Source: an uncultured Luteimonas sp.
GTDB taxonomy: Bacteria > Pseudomonadota > Gammaproteobacteria > Xanthomonadales > Xanthomonadaceae
Direction: 5' to 3'
Assembly: GCA_934541015.1 (NCBI GenBank)
Contig: CAKTDC010000008.1
Span: 31,194 to 95,193 of the forward strand
DNA length: 64,000 bases
In this document: in pieces, positions 47,809-57,851 of the stretch
How the letters are laid out: every line of letters begins with the position of its first letter
Position numbering within the stretch: position 1 is the stretch's first letter
The notes under the pieces: model-generated
Told to the model about the DNA's origin: nothing
The model's input: only the letters and a program-made list of their open reading frames with translations
Database searches by the model: none
Position numbers and translations under genes: made by a program

Positions 47809-48525
47809 ATGAGTTTCCGCATCCGCGCGATCACCCTCGACCTCGACGACACCCTCTGGCCGTTCGCGCCGATCAGCGCGCGGATCGAGCGCGTCCTCGA
47901 CGACTGGCTGGCCGAACACAGCCCGGCGACCGCGGCCATGTTCCCGATCCCGCGCATGCGCACGCTGCGCGAGCAGGTCTGGCGCGAGAACGCCCACCTC
48001 GGCCACGACATGAGCGCACTGCGGCGGATGGTGCTGGAGGTGGCGCTGCGCGACAGCGGCGCCGATGCCGCGCTGGTCGATGGCGCCTACGACGCCTTCT
48101 TCGCCGCCCGCAACGAGGTCGAGTTCTACCCCGATGCGCTCGACGCCCTGGAGCGGATCGCCCGCCGGGTGCCGATCGCCGCGCTGAGCAACGGCAACGC
48201 CGACCTCGCGGCCATCGGCATCGACCGGCTGTTCGCCCTGCAGCTCCCCGCGCGCGAACACGGTGCCGCCAAACCCGAAGCCAGCATCTTCCTGGCCGCG
48301 TGCGAGCGCCTGGGCATCCCGCCGGGGGAAGTGCTGCACGTGGGCGACAACGTCGACGTCGACGTCGTCGGATCGATGCGCGCCGGCCTGCGCGGCTGCT
48401 GGCTGCACCGCGACGACCATCCCGGCGGCCTGCGCGCCTGGCCGCACCGGGACATCGCCCCGGACCTGGTGTTCGACAGCCTGACCGGACTGGCGGACTG
48501 GCTGGAGCGGTCCGACCCGTCCTGA
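47809..48525 (+). CDS. HAD-superfamily phosphatase, YigB/FMN-phosphatase type
   Basis: 238 residues. Motif I is ITLDLDDTLWPF with nucleophile Asp11 and Asp13, motif II is ALSNGNADL, the motif III lysine is in HGAAKPEASIF, and motif IV is HVGDNVDVDVVGSM. The cap insertion after motif I and the WP residues are typical of the subfamily IA that includes YigB (FMN and sugar-phosphate phosphatase). The physiological substrate is unknown. Confidence 0.86.
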   Translation: MSFRIRAITLDLDDTLWPFAPISARIERVLDDWLAEHSPATAAMFPIPRMRTLREQVWRENAHLGHDMSALRRMVLEVALRDSGADAALVDGAYDAFFAARNEVEFYPDALDALERIARRVPIAALSNGNADLAAIGIDRLFALQLPAREHGAAKPEASIFLAACERLGIPPGEVLHVGDNVDVDVVGSMRAGLRGCWLHRDDHPGGLRAWPHRDIAPDLVFDSLTGLADWLERSDPS

Positions 48526-48580
48526 GCCCGGCGACACGGCCGGCGGGACAACCCCGGGGCGAATGCGTCAAACTTGGGTG

Positions 48581-49960
48581 ATGACGCAACCGCCCTCCTC
48601 CGCCGCCACGCCCGGCAACGACGCTTCCGCCCGTCCCTTCCACCTGGTCGACAAGGCCGGCTACGCCGCCTGGCGCGACGCGCAGCCGCCGGCAATCCAG
48701 GCCTGGCTGGACGCGCAGGGCTTCGACGGTGCGCCCGGCAGCTGCGTGCTGCTGCCCGGCGAGGCCGGGGTGGCCGCAGCGGTGGTCGGCATCGGCGACC
48801 CGCTCGACCCGTACTCCCACGCCCATGCGGCGGATGCGCTGCCGCCGGGCGACTGGTTCCCGGCGGTGCCGCCGGACGAGGCCAGCGCCCGCGCCATGCG
48901 GCTGGGCTGGGGGCTCGGTGGCTACCGCTACACCCGCTACAAGCCGGCCAAGCGCGCACCGGCGCGGCTGGTGCCGGCCCCGGACGATGCCGAAACCGGC
49001 GATATCGTCGCCGCCTGCACGCGCGTGCGCGATCTGGTCAACACGCCGACCGAGGACATGGGTCCGCAGCAGCTCGAGGACATCGTCCGCACCATCGCCC
49101 GGGCCCACGGCGCCGCGTTCGAATCCACCATCGGCGACGACCTGCTGGCGCAGGACTTCCCCGCGATCCACGCCGTCGGCCGCGCCTCGCACCGCGCCCC
49201 GCGCCTGCTCCGCCTGCACTGGGGCAAGACCGACCACCCGCACATCGTCATCGTCGGCAAGGGCGTGTGCTTCGACACCGGCGGCCTCGACATCAAGCCC
49301 GCCGACGGCATGCGCAACATGAAGAAGGACATGGGCGGCGCCGCGCACGCCATCGCCCTGGCCGAACTGCTGATGGCCCGCGCCCTGCCGCTGCGCCTGA
49401 CCCTGCTGGTGCCGGCGGTGGAAAACGCGATCGGGCCCGATGCCTACCGCCCGGGCGAAGTCGTGGCCACCCGCAAGGGCGTGAGCGTGGAGATCGACAA
49501 CACCGACGCCGAAGGCCGCGTGGTGCTGTGCGACGCGCTGACGCTGGCCGGCGAACTCTCGCCCGACCTGATCCTCGACTTCGCCACCCTGACCGGCGCC
49601 GCGCGCATCGCGCTCGGCCCGGACCTGCCGGCGCTGTTCGCCAACGACGACCGCCTGGCCGGCGACTGGCTGGCGGCGGGCGAGCGCGTGCGCGACCCGC
49701 TGTGGCGGATGCCGCTGTGGCGTCCGTACCTGCGCTACCTCACCAGCCGCATCGCCGACATCGCCAACGCCGGCTCGCGCATGGCCGGCGCGGTGACCGC
49801 GGCGCTGTACCTGGAGCGCTTCGTGCCCGAGGGCGTGCCGTGGGCACACCTGGACGTCTACGCCTGGAACGACAGCAGCCGGCCCGGGCGGCCGCAGGGT
49901 GGCGAGGCGCTGGGCCTGCGCGCGGCCTACGACATGCTCAAGGCGCGCAGCGCCGGCTGA
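48581..49960 (+). CDS. Leucyl aminopeptidase family protein (M17)
   Basis: 459 residues (ATG 48581; an in-frame ATG six codons upstream at 48563 is also possible). The C-terminal catalytic domain is intact: VGKGVCFDTGGLDIKPADGM with metal-binding lysine/aspartate region, KKDMGGAAHAIAL, the signature NTDAEGRVVL, and TLTGAARIAL. It is closer to the PepB-like short subgroup with an abbreviated N-terminal domain. It releases N-terminal amino acids with two divalent metals. Confidence 0.9.
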   Translation: MTQPPSSAATPGNDASARPFHLVDKAGYAAWRDAQPPAIQAWLDAQGFDGAPGSCVLLPGEAGVAAAVVGIGDPLDPYSHAHAADALPPGDWFPAVPPDEASARAMRLGWGLGGYRYTRYKPAKRAPARLVPAPDDAETGDIVAACTRVRDLVNTPTEDMGPQQLEDIVRTIARAHGAAFESTIGDDLLAQDFPAIHAVGRASHRAPRLLRLHWGKTDHPHIVIVGKGVCFDTGGLDIKPADGMRNMKKDMGGAAHAIALAELLMARALPLRLTLLVPAVENAIGPDAYRPGEVVATRKGVSVEIDNTDAEGRVVLCDALTLAGELSPDLILDFATLTGAARIALGPDLPALFANDDRLAGDWLAAGERVRDPLWRMPLWRPYLRYLTSRIADIANAGSRMAGAVTAALYLERFVPEGVPWAHLDVYAWNDSSRPGRPQGGEALGLRAAYDMLKARSAG

Positions 49961-50019
49961 GCGGAACCGTGGCGCAGGGGCTGCTTTCCCGGCCGCCCGT
50001 GCCGTCGTCGCCCCGTGCC

Positions 50020-50083
50020 GTCATCCCGGCGGAAGCCGGAGCTGCCTTTCAACGGCGCACAGCGCCGGTCATCCATCCCGGTG
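50020..50083. repeat. Extragenic palindromic element after the aminopeptidase gene
   Basis: CGTCATCCCGGCGGAAGCCG at 50020-50039 and the inverted pattern near 50068-50080 form the two ends of an element related to the 120-bp unit at 58601-59071. It lies in the convergent gap between two genes. Confidence 0.55.
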
Positions 50084-50509
50084 TCAGTGCAGCCAGCGGC
50101 GCGCCGACGCCCGGCGCGCGTAGAAGAACAGGAACGCCGCGATGCCCGCGATCAGCAGGCTCATCGCCAGCCCGGACGCGCCCGAGGCCTGCCAGGCCGG
50201 CGTGAGCGCATACAGGGCCACCATCTGCACCACCACGGCGGCCAGCGACAGCGCAAACAGCGGCATCGACCAGCGCCGCCGCAGCACCAGCCCCAGCGAT
50301 CCGAGCGCGCCGGCGAACACCGCGATGCCGTAGAAGATCGCCAGCCACGGCGGCATGGCCGCGTAGACGGCCTGCTGCGCCTCGGGCAGCGTCGCGACCT
50401 GCTCGGACGTGAGGCCGGTCTGCATGAAGAACATGGCCACGCCGAGGAGATTCCACAGCAGGGCCAGCACCGCGATCACGCGGAACGACCCCGGAACGTT
50501 CGTCGCCAT
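50084..50509 (-). CDS. Four-helix membrane protein of unknown function
   Basis: 141 residues with four membrane segments (about 8-28, 55-75, 80-102, 112-132). The sequence GSFRVIAVLALLWNLLGVAMFFMQT and MPPWLAIFYGIAVFAGALGSLGLVLRRRW recurs in xanthomonad proteins, some annotated loosely as sugar transporter, but nothing supports transport. The tail is basic (ARRASARRW). It stands alone between a convergent aminopeptidase and the two-component genes. The 226 bp upstream (50510-50735) hold no recognisable gene. Confidence 0.75.
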   Translation of the reverse strand: MATNVPGSFRVIAVLALLWNLLGVAMFFMQTGLTSEQVATLPEAQQAVYAAMPPWLAIFYGIAVFAGALGSLGLVLRRRWSMPLFALSLAAVVVQMVALYALTPAWQASGASGLAMSLLIAGIAAFLFFYARRASARRWLH

Positions 50510-50735
50510 CTCGACCCTCCCGGGCGCACAGTGAAGGGTCGCAGCCTACTCCCGCGCGCCGGGACGCGACAGTGCGGATCGGCATCGGACACCTCCGGAC
50601 GACTGCCGCCATCCGCGCGATGGCGGAACGCGATCGGGGACGGGCGCTTCCGCCCCCCTCCCCCGGCGCACGATCGCCGTGCCGCGGATCGCCGGCCGGC
50701 AGCGGCCGCCGCACGACGGCACGGCGCATGCGCGG

Positions 50736-51338
50736 CTACAGCCAGCCCTTCTGCCGCGCCAGCCGGTAGGCCTCGATGCGGTTGCCCACGCCGAGCTTGC
50801 CGATGGCCTCGGACAGGTAGTTGCGCACCGTGCCGTGGGAGAGGTTGAGCCGCTGCGCGATCTCGCTCGCGGACAGGCCCTCGCCGGCCAGGCGCAGGGC
50901 CTGGCGCTCGCGGTCGTTGAGCGGATCGGCTTCCGACCAGGCCTCCAGCGCCAGCTGCGGATCGATGGCGCGGCCACCGCGATGGACCTGGCGCAGGGCG
51001 TCGGCGAGTTTCTCGGCCGGCGCGTCCTTGAGCAGGTAGCCGGACACACCCGCGTCCAGCGCCCGGCGCAGGAAGCCGCTGCGCGCGAAGGTGGTGACGA
51101 TCACCACCTTCACCGGCAGCTCCTGGCGCTGGATGCGCTGGGCCAGCTCGATGCCGGTCAGGCCGGGCATCTCGATGTCGGTGACCAGGATGTCGGGCTT
51201 GAGCCGCTGCAGCTCGCGCCAGGCGCTCTCGCCGTCGGCGGCGGCACCGGCCACCTCGATGTCGTCCTCCATGCCCAGCAGCGCCGACAGCGCGCCACGC
51301 AGCATGGCCTGGTCCTCGGCGAGCAGGATGCGGATCAT
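50736..51338 (-). CDS. NarL/DesR-family response regulator
   Basis: 200 residues. The receiver domain (1-120) has Asp8-Asp/Glu pocket in LLAEDQAML, phospho-acceptor Asp54 in LVTDIEMPGL, and the late lysine in YLLKDAPAEKL. The LuxR-type HTH (about 138-198) shows LNDRERQALRLAGEGLSASEIAQRLNLSHGTVRNYL. It pairs with the DesK-type kinase 266 bp upstream on the same strand. The adjacent exporter genes are the likely targets. Confidence 0.93.
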   Translation of the reverse strand: MIRILLAEDQAMLRGALSALLGMEDDIEVAGAAADGESAWRELQRLKPDILVTDIEMPGLTGIELAQRIQRQELPVKVVIVTTFARSGFLRRALDAGVSGYLLKDAPAEKLADALRQVHRGGRAIDPQLALEAWSEADPLNDRERQALRLAGEGLSASEIAQRLNLSHGTVRNYLSEAIGKLGVGNRIEAYRLARQKGWL

Positions 51339-51604
51339 CGGAAGCGGTGCGCACGCGGCATGCGCGGCAAGTTACCACGGGGTGGGCGGGGTCCGGATTC
51401 GCGTGGCGGCCGATGGCACGGGGCCGCGGCTGGCGGCGTTTCTGCAGGATCGTCTGCGCGGGCGCGGGATCTTCATCGCCTCGGCGTCACGACGGGCCGG
51501 GGCCATGGCGTGAGAGGGCCGTCCGCAGGCGCGCCGCCAGGCGCTCCCGTCCCCACCCGTGCAGGCGTCCATGTCCGCACAGGGAAGGAGACAGCAGCCG
51601 CTGT

Positions 51605-52813
51605 TCATCCCGGGGCATCGTCGTTCGCCGCCAACGGCACGCGCGCTTCCAACCGGGTGCCGCCGGCCTCGCCGGCCTCCACGCGCAAGCGCCCGCGCAC
51701 GCCCTCCAGCCGCTCGCGCATGCCTGCCAGGCCGTTGCCGGGCACGATCGCGCCGCCGCGGCCGTCGTCGGCGATGTGCAGCACCGCCTCGCCGTTTTCC
51801 ATGCCGAACCGCGCCTGCGCCCGCTGCGCGCGCGAGTGGCGCTGGATGTTCGTGGCCGCCTCGCGCACGGTCAGCGCCAGCGCGGTTTCCACGCCCGGCG
51901 GCAGCGCATCGCCGGCCAGGCCTTCGTCGAAGCTGTAGTCGAAGGCGATGCCGTCGGTTTCCAGCAGCAGCCTGGCCGCGGCCAGCTCGGCGGCGATGCC
52001 CGCGGCGCGGATGCCGCTGACCGCGCGCCGCACCTGCGCCAGCGCATCGCGCGCGACGCGGCCGACCTCGGCGATCTCCCCGCGCGCGGCGGCCGGGTCG
52101 CGTTCCAGCAGGCGCGCGGCGAGATCGGACTTCAGCGCCACCATCGACAGGGTATGCCCGAGCAGGTCGTGCAGGTCGCGGCCGATGCGCTCGCGCTCTG
52201 CCAGCATCGCCAGCCGCCGCACCTCGTCCTGCGACAGCCGCAGGGCCGCGTCGCGCCGGCGGTTGCCGGCCTCGATGTGCATGATCGTGCCGACCAGGAA
52301 GGTCACGATCGGCATCCACACCAGCATCTGCCACGGATAGCCGGCCAGCAGCGCGCAGCCCACCAGCACGGCGTTGAGCAGCAGCAGCTGCAGCACGTAC
52401 AGCCGGAGCGACTGCTGGCGCTGGTGGTACAGCATCACGCAGCCGAACACGAAGTAGCTCAAACCCGACGGATACCAGGGCAGCAGCGCCAGGCACAGCG
52501 CGACCATGGCGTAGGCGTACCAGCGCACGCGGTGCGGCGGCACCAGCAGCGTCTTCGCGTACAGCCAGACGAACAGCGGGTACGAGGCCAGCGTCAGCAG
52601 CGCCCAGCGCAGGTCGTAGCCGCCCGGCGCGAACAGCGGGGTGATGAAGACCCAGATCGTCCACATCAGGTGCACAAGGTCGGCATACGGCGACCTGCCC
52701 TCGCGCAGGGCCTCGGCCATCGCCGACCCCGGCGCGGGGCGCAGCCAGCGCGGCAGCCTGCCCGCGCTCACGCCGCGCTCCGCCGCTGCGCGCGGCCGCT
52801 GCCGCCGCGCCAT
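51605..52813 (-). CDS. DesK-type sensor histidine kinase
   Basis: 402 residues. Four to five membrane segments occupy about 48-180 with very short loops, so signal is probably sensed within the membrane. The HisKA_3 dimerisation site is ERIGRDLHDLLGHTLSMV with His215, and the HATPase follows (about 305-395, VREAATNIQRHSRA and IADDGRGG...GLAGMRERL). The start at ATG 52813 gives a basic leader; ATG 52720 (residue 32) is an alternative. Such kinases sense membrane state or cell-wall-active compounds. The gap to the regulator (51339-51604) contains no gene. Confidence 0.9.
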   Translation of the reverse strand: MARRQRPRAAAERGVSAGRLPRWLRPAPGSAMAEALREGRSPYADLVHLMWTIWVFITPLFAPGGYDLRWALLTLASYPLFVWLYAKTLLVPPHRVRWYAYAMVALCLALLPWYPSGLSYFVFGCVMLYHQRQQSLRLYVLQLLLLNAVLVGCALLAGYPWQMLVWMPIVTFLVGTIMHIEAGNRRRDAALRLSQDEVRRLAMLAERERIGRDLHDLLGHTLSMVALKSDLAARLLERDPAAARGEIAEVGRVARDALAQVRRAVSGIRAAGIAAELAAARLLLETDGIAFDYSFDEGLAGDALPPGVETALALTVREAATNIQRHSRAQRAQARFGMENGEAVLHIADDGRGGAIVPGNGLAGMRERLEGVRGRLRVEAGEAGGTRLEARVPLAANDDAPG

Positions 52814-52840
52814 CCACCCATGGCATCCAGGCCGGCCACG

Positions 52841-54664
52841 TCAGCGCAGCTCCACCTGGTCGATCAGGAACTCGAACGCGCCGGCCGGCTGGCCCGCGGT
52901 GAAGGCAATGCCGCGCACCTGCGACGGATCACCACCGGCGAATCCGGACAGCTTCAGCCGCACCTCGCTCCACTCGCCGCCGGCCACGAAGCCCTGCATG
53001 CTCGGCACGCCCTGCACCGAGGCGCCGGAGAACAGCATCACGCTGTAGCTGCGGCCGTCGCCGCGCACCTGGAACACCAGTTCGTCGCGACCGGACAGGT
53101 CCACCGGCTGCATCGGCTGCTGCGCCGGGAAGAACATCACGCCCGACCACGGGAAGGCGAACCCGGGGCGCACTTCGCCGGCGACCCGCAGCGCGCCGGA
53201 GGAGCCGCCGGCACCGCCCGCGACCAGGGCGTGTTCGACCGTGGACGCGCCGCCGGCCATCTGGTCGGTGGTCGGCTGCCAGCTGCCGAAGCGCGCGCCG
53301 ATCGTGCCGTCGTCGAAATCGCTCACCAGGGCGCCGTCGGGAATCGCCGCGGCGGCCGGGCCGCGATCCGCCTGCCGCGCGACCGGGCGCCCGTTCTTCC
53401 ACACGCGGTCGATGGCCCGGGTCGCGGTGATGTCGCTCAGCGGATCGCCGTCGACCAGCACCAGGTCGGCGCGCATGCCCGGCGCAATGCGTCCGCGTTC
53501 GGGAATCGCGAAGCGCGCGGCCGGCAGCGAGGTCGCCGCCGCCAGCGCCTGGGCCGGCGTCAGTCCCGCGCGCACCAGCAGCTCCAGCTCATGGTGCAGG
53601 CTGGCGCCGTGCGCGGTGCCGGGATTGGGCGCGTCGCTGCCGGCGAGGATCGTGACCCCGGCGGCGTGCAGCCGGCGCACACTTTCGATCGCGCGCTCGA
53701 GCCGTTCCGGCGAGGGCTGGCCGAAATCCGCCGCCAGCGTGCCGGTCTGCTCCGCCGTCAGCAGAGGCCCGATGCGTGCGTCCGCAGCCAGCGCCCTGCC
53801 CTCGCCGGCACCCGCCATCGAGGCGACCACCGACAGTGTCGGGATGATGAAGGCGCCGCGCTCGCGCATCGTCGCGACCAGCGCCTCGTCGGCCACCCCG
53901 TCGGCAAAGACGTGCACGAGGCCGTCGGCGCCGGCCTCGACCACCATGCGCGCATCGTCCAGCTTCGCCACGTGCGCCACCGCCAGGCGATCGCGCGCGT
54001 GGGCCGCGGCCACGACCTCCTGCACCTGCGCCGCGGACAGCGTCGGCAGCCGCTGCGGCAGCCCGTACGCGCTCAGGTCCTCGACGATCAGCTTGACGAA
54101 GTCGCCGCCCTCGGCGACGCGCTCGCCGATGAAGGCGTCGATATCGGTCTGCGCGTCGATGGCGGGCACCGGGAAGCCGTACTGGGTGCCGTGGCCGTGC
54201 GGCGCGGTGATCGCGTAGCCGGCCGCCCACAGGTCGGCGAGGCTGCCGCTGTCCAGCGATTCGCGCTGCTCGCGCAGCCCGGCCAGGCGCTCGACCATGC
54301 CGTGCATGTCCAGCCCCGAGGTCACGCCGAACCGGACCATGTCCGCCTGCGCCGCCCCCCAGGCGTGCACGTGCGCGTCGATCAGGCCGGGGAGCAGGGT
54401 CTTGCCGGCGCCATCGACCACCGGCAGCCCCGCCGGCGCCGGGGCGTCCGCCGCCACCGCCTCGATGCGGCCCTCGCGCACCACCACCGTGGCGACGCCC
54501 AGGTCGCGCTCGCCATCGAACACGCGCGCGCCCTGGACCACGAAACTGTCCGGTAAGGCGTCGGGCGCCGGGGTGTCGGAGGCCGCGCCCGGGCGCAGCG
54601 CCACCGCGAGGCCGGCGACCGCGAACAGCGCGGCGGCGGCGAGGATTTCTGGCCAGTGCTTCAT
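52841..54664 (-). CDS. Secreted amidohydrolase with C-terminal CIA30-like domain
   Basis: 607 residues beginning MKHWPEILAAAALFAVAGLA, a signal peptide or anchor. The amidohydrolase core (about 40-440) shows GLIDAHVHAWG with metal ligands His98 and His100, VAHVAKLD and TILAGSDAPNPGT with the late aspartate. The C-terminal 160 residues (DFDDGTIGARFGSW onward, ending FEFLIDQVEL) resemble the CIA30/galactose-binding-like domain. This fusion is known in imidazolonepropionase-like proteins. It lies between the kinase and the ABC-2 permease on the same strand and probably shares their transcript. The substrate is unknown. Confidence 0.88.
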   Translation of the reverse strand: MKHWPEILAAAALFAVAGLAVALRPGAASDTPAPDALPDSFVVQGARVFDGERDLGVATVVVREGRIEAVAADAPAPAGLPVVDGAGKTLLPGLIDAHVHAWGAAQADMVRFGVTSGLDMHGMVERLAGLREQRESLDSGSLADLWAAGYAITAPHGHGTQYGFPVPAIDAQTDIDAFIGERVAEGGDFVKLIVEDLSAYGLPQRLPTLSAAQVQEVVAAAHARDRLAVAHVAKLDDARMVVEAGADGLVHVFADGVADEALVATMRERGAFIIPTLSVVASMAGAGEGRALAADARIGPLLTAEQTGTLAADFGQPSPERLERAIESVRRLHAAGVTILAGSDAPNPGTAHGASLHHELELLVRAGLTPAQALAAATSLPAARFAIPERGRIAPGMRADLVLVDGDPLSDITATRAIDRVWKNGRPVARQADRGPAAAAIPDGALVSDFDDGTIGARFGSWQPTTDQMAGGASTVEHALVAGGAGGSSGALRVAGEVRPGFAFPWSGVMFFPAQQPMQPVDLSGRDELVFQVRGDGRSYSVMLFSGASVQGVPSMQGFVAGGEWSEVRLKLSGFAGGDPSQVRGIAFTAGQPAGAFEFLIDQVELR

Positions 54665-54699
54665 CAGGAAACTCCCGTGTGTGTGGGAAGACGCCGCCG

Positions 54700-55464
54700 T
54701 CAGCCGGCGGCGGAAAGCCTGCGCTGCGCCAGCGCGAAGAAGGCGACCGTCACCACCGCCAGCACCAGCAGGTGCAGCCACAGCGCGCCGCCGTCGTCAT
54801 GGCCGACCACCTTCAGCGCCAGCTGGCCCAGATGATAGGCCGGCCAGGCCGGGGCGAGCCTGGCCAGCACCGCCGGCAGCATCGACAGCGGCAGCCACAG
54901 GCCCGACAGGAAGGCCATCGGCAGGTACAGCACGTTGAGCAGGGCCGGCGCGGCGTTGCCGCCGACCAGGCTGCCGAAGAACATGCCGATGGCCGCGAAC
55001 GGCAGCACGCCCAGCACGTTCACCGCCAGCAGCGCCGCCCACTGCCAGGGCGCCAGCGACACGCCCCCCAGGGTGGCGGCCAGCAGCGCCAGCACCAGCG
55101 AGATGATGACCGCGAACAGCGCCGCCATCGCCATCTTCGCCAGCAGCAGCGCGCCCGGCGGCACGGCCAGCGTGCGCTTGAGCCGCAGGTAGCCGTTCTC
55201 GCGATCCATCGCGATGGTCACGCCGAAGCCGAACATCGCCGCGCCGATCACGCCGAAGGCGCCGTAGGTCGCCAGCAGGTACTGCGCCGCGCCGGCGCTG
55301 CCCTTGTTGAGCACCACGCCGAACAGCAGGTAGAACATCGCCGGGAAGGCGATCACCGGAATGCCGAACGCCGGCTCGCGCAGCATGCGCAGGAACTCGC
55401 ACCTCGCTTCCTGCAGGTAGCTGCGCCAGGGCGCGTGTATCCGCGACCGGACCATTGTGTTCAT
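54700..55464 (-). CDS. ABC-2 type exporter permease
   Basis: 254 residues with six membrane segments: about 35-50, 63-83, 110-135, 143-168, 175-195 and 228-248. FGVTIAMDRENGYLRLKRTLAVPPGALLLAK is the cytosolic loop pattern of the ABC-2 family. The start ATG overlaps the stop of the upstream ATPase by one base (TGATG). With that ATPase it forms a drug/lipid-type exporter. A membrane target regulated by the neighbouring DesK/DesR pair is likely, because the B. subtilis des genes have the same order. Confidence 0.9.
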   Translation of the reverse strand: MNTMVRSRIHAPWRSYLQEARCEFLRMLREPAFGIPVIAFPAMFYLLFGVVLNKGSAGAAQYLLATYGAFGVIGAAMFGFGVTIAMDRENGYLRLKRTLAVPPGALLLAKMAMAALFAVIISLVLALLAATLGGVSLAPWQWAALLAVNVLGVLPFAAIGMFFGSLVGGNAAPALLNVLYLPMAFLSGLWLPLSMLPAVLARLAPAWPAYHLGQLALKVVGHDDGGALWLHLLVLAVVTVAFFALAQRRLSAAG

Positions 55465-56375
55465 CACGCGGCCTCCTGTTCGGCGTTGCGGGTGATTTCG
55501 AGGAAGGCGTCGGCCAGTCCGGCGCGCTGCACCTCCAGCTCCTGCAGCGCCGGATCGGCGTCGAGCAGGCGGCGCACCACCGGTTCGGCGGTCTCGGCGA
55601 CGATGCGCAGGGCGTCGCCCTCGCGCACCGCGTCGCGCACGCCCGGCCACTGCAGCACGCTGCCGGCCTCGATCGCGGTGACGCAGCGGATGCGCCGCTG
55701 CGAGACGTGCGAACGGATCTCGGCCACCGTACCCCCGGCGACCAGCCGCCCGCGGTCGACCACCGCCACCCGGTCCGACAGCGCCTCGGCCTCCTCCAGA
55801 TAATGGGTGGTCAGCAGCACCGCGCTGCCGTCGGCGACCAGCTCGCGGATCGCGCGCCACAGTCCCTGGCGCGCCTCGATGTCCAGGCCGGTGGTCGGCT
55901 CGTCCAGGCACAGCAGCTTCGGCCGGCCGCAGATCGCCAGCGCGAACTGCACCCGCCGCTGCTGGCCGCCCGAGAGCCGGCCGTAGCGGCGGTCGAGCAG
56001 GCCGTCGAGCCCGGCCAGGGCGGTGCAGTCGGCGAGGCTGCGCGGATCGGGGAAGTAGCTGCGCACCAGATCCAGCAGCTCGCGCACCTTCAGCCGCTCG
56101 GGCAGTCCGGCCGACTGCAGCATGGCGCCGGTCAGCATCCGCACGCGCGCCGAGCCCGGCGCCTGCCCGAACACCTCCACCGTTCCCCGGTCGGCCTCCA
56201 GCAGCCCCAGCAGCAGCCCCACCGCCGTGGTCTTGCCGGCGCCGTTGGCGCCCAGCAGGGAGGTCACCTGCCCGGCGCGCAGGGTCAGGTCCAGCCCGTC
56301 GAGCGCCGCCACGCCGCCGTAGCGCTTGCCGACGCCGCGCAGGCTCGCCAGCACCTGCTGTTGCCGCATGTCCAT
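55464..56375 (-). CDS. ABC exporter ATPase, CcmA/drug-resistance type
   Basis: 303 residues from ATG 56375, supported by GGAG seven bases upstream; ATGs at 56399 and 56435 lack such a site. Walker A is GANGAGKT (42-49), signature LSGGQQRRVQFALAI, Walker B LLCLDEPTTGLD, and H-loop LLTTHYLEEAEA. The C-terminal 90 residues form the extra domain seen in drug-exporting ABC ATPases. It is the first gene of the leftward unit ATPase-permease-amidohydrolase-kinase-regulator. Confidence 0.92.
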   Translation of the reverse strand: MDMRQQQVLASLRGVGKRYGGVAALDGLDLTLRAGQVTSLLGANGAGKTTAVGLLLGLLEADRGTVEVFGQAPGSARVRMLTGAMLQSAGLPERLKVRELLDLVRSYFPDPRSLADCTALAGLDGLLDRRYGRLSGGQQRRVQFALAICGRPKLLCLDEPTTGLDIEARQGLWRAIRELVADGSAVLLTTHYLEEAEALSDRVAVVDRGRLVAGGTVAEIRSHVSQRRIRCVTAIEAGSVLQWPGVRDAVREGDALRIVAETAEPVVRRLLDADPALQELEVQRAGLADAFLEITRNAEQEAA

Positions 56376-56458
56376 CGTGTCTCCGCTCCGGTTGGCCATG
56401 GATCCATCTTCGCGGACACGGCGCGCCGGCGGCATTCCCGGGCGTCAGCCAAAGCGGG

Positions 56459-56470
56459 TGACAGTTGTCA
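56459..56470. promoter_or_regulatory. TGACA-GT-TGTCA dyad in the divergent exporter gap
   Basis: An inverted repeat with 5-bp arms and a 2-bp centre lies in the 235-bp gap between the two divergent exporter operons; another TGACA occurs at 56485-56495. It is a candidate operator for the response regulator encoded at 50736, but no second full copy was found. Confidence 0.35.
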
Positions 56471-56610
56471 GGCGCCCGCACGGCGGCGCGCTGACACACT
56501 GGCGCCACGCGGACCGGCGTCACCGCCCCGCCCGCCAGGAAGTGACTTCCGGCAAGGCCGCCCGCACGCGCCAGCGGTCACAATGGGCCACCCCCGGACA
56601 TCCAGACACG

Positions 56611-57851
56611 ATGAACACGAACGCCGACCTGCTCAGGGAACTCCGGATCGACCGCGGCGACGCCCCGCCGCCGCGGCGCAGGCGCCGCTGGCTGCTGGTC
56701 GCCGCGGGCGTGCTGGTCGCGCTGGTGCTGGCGGCCCTGCTGTTCGGCGGCGGCCGCCGCCCGCCGGAGGTGGAAACCGCCCCCGTGCTGCCGCTGGCCG
56801 GCGAAGGCGCGCCCGAGAGCGTGTCGGTGCTCGACGCCAGCGGCTACGTGGTCGCGCGGCGCATGGCCACGGTGTCGGCCAAGGTCACCGGCAAGGTGCA
56901 GGAAGTGCTGATCGAGGAAGGCATGCGCGTCGAGGAGGGCCAGGTGCTGGCGCGGCTCGAGCCGCTGGACGCCGACGCGATGCGCGAGCTGGCCCGCTCG
57001 CAGCTGGCCGCCGCGCGCAGCCAGGTCGGCAGCGTGCGCGCCCAGCTCGGGGAAGCCGAGGCCAGCGTGGCCCGGCTGCAGCCCCTGCTCGGCCGCCAGC
57101 TGGTCTCGCAGGCGCAGTTCGACCAGGCCGTCGCCACCCGCGATTCGCTGCGCGCGCAGTTGGCCACCGCCCAGCGCAACACCGAGGTCGCCGCCGACCA
57201 GCTCAGCATCTCCGACATCGGCGTGGACAACACCATCGTGCGCGCGCCGTTCGCCGGCGTGGTCGTGGCCAAGGCGGCGCAGCCGGGCGAGATCGTCTCG
57301 CCGCTCTCGGCCGGCGGCGGCTACACCCGCACCGGCATCGGCACCATCGTCGACATGGATTCGCTGGAGGTGGAGGTCGACGTGGGCGAGGCCTACATCG
57401 GCCGCGTGCAGCCGCAGATGCCGGTCGAAGCCACGCTCAACGCCTATCCCGACTGGAAGATCCCGGCCGAGGTCATCGCGATCATCCCCACCGCCGACCG
57501 CGGCAAGGCCACGGTCCGGGTGCGCATCGCGCTGAAGCAGAAGGATCCGCGGATCGTGCCGGACATGGGCGTGAAGGTCGGCTTCCTCGAATCGCTGGTG
57601 CCGCCGGACGGCTCGCCCGCGACCGGGGTGCGCGTGCCGGGTGAAGCCGTGGTGCGCCGCGACGGCCAGGACGTGGCCTTCGTCGTCGACGGCGATGGCG
57701 CCGTGACCCGGCGCGCGGTGGTCCCCGGCCGCGCCCTGGGCACCGAGCGCGAAGTGCTCGAGGGCCTGTCTGCGGGCGAAACGGTGGTGGTCAATCCACC
57801 GCCGGATCTCGCCGATGGCGGCAGCGTCGCGGTCAAGGCCGGCGCCGGCCG

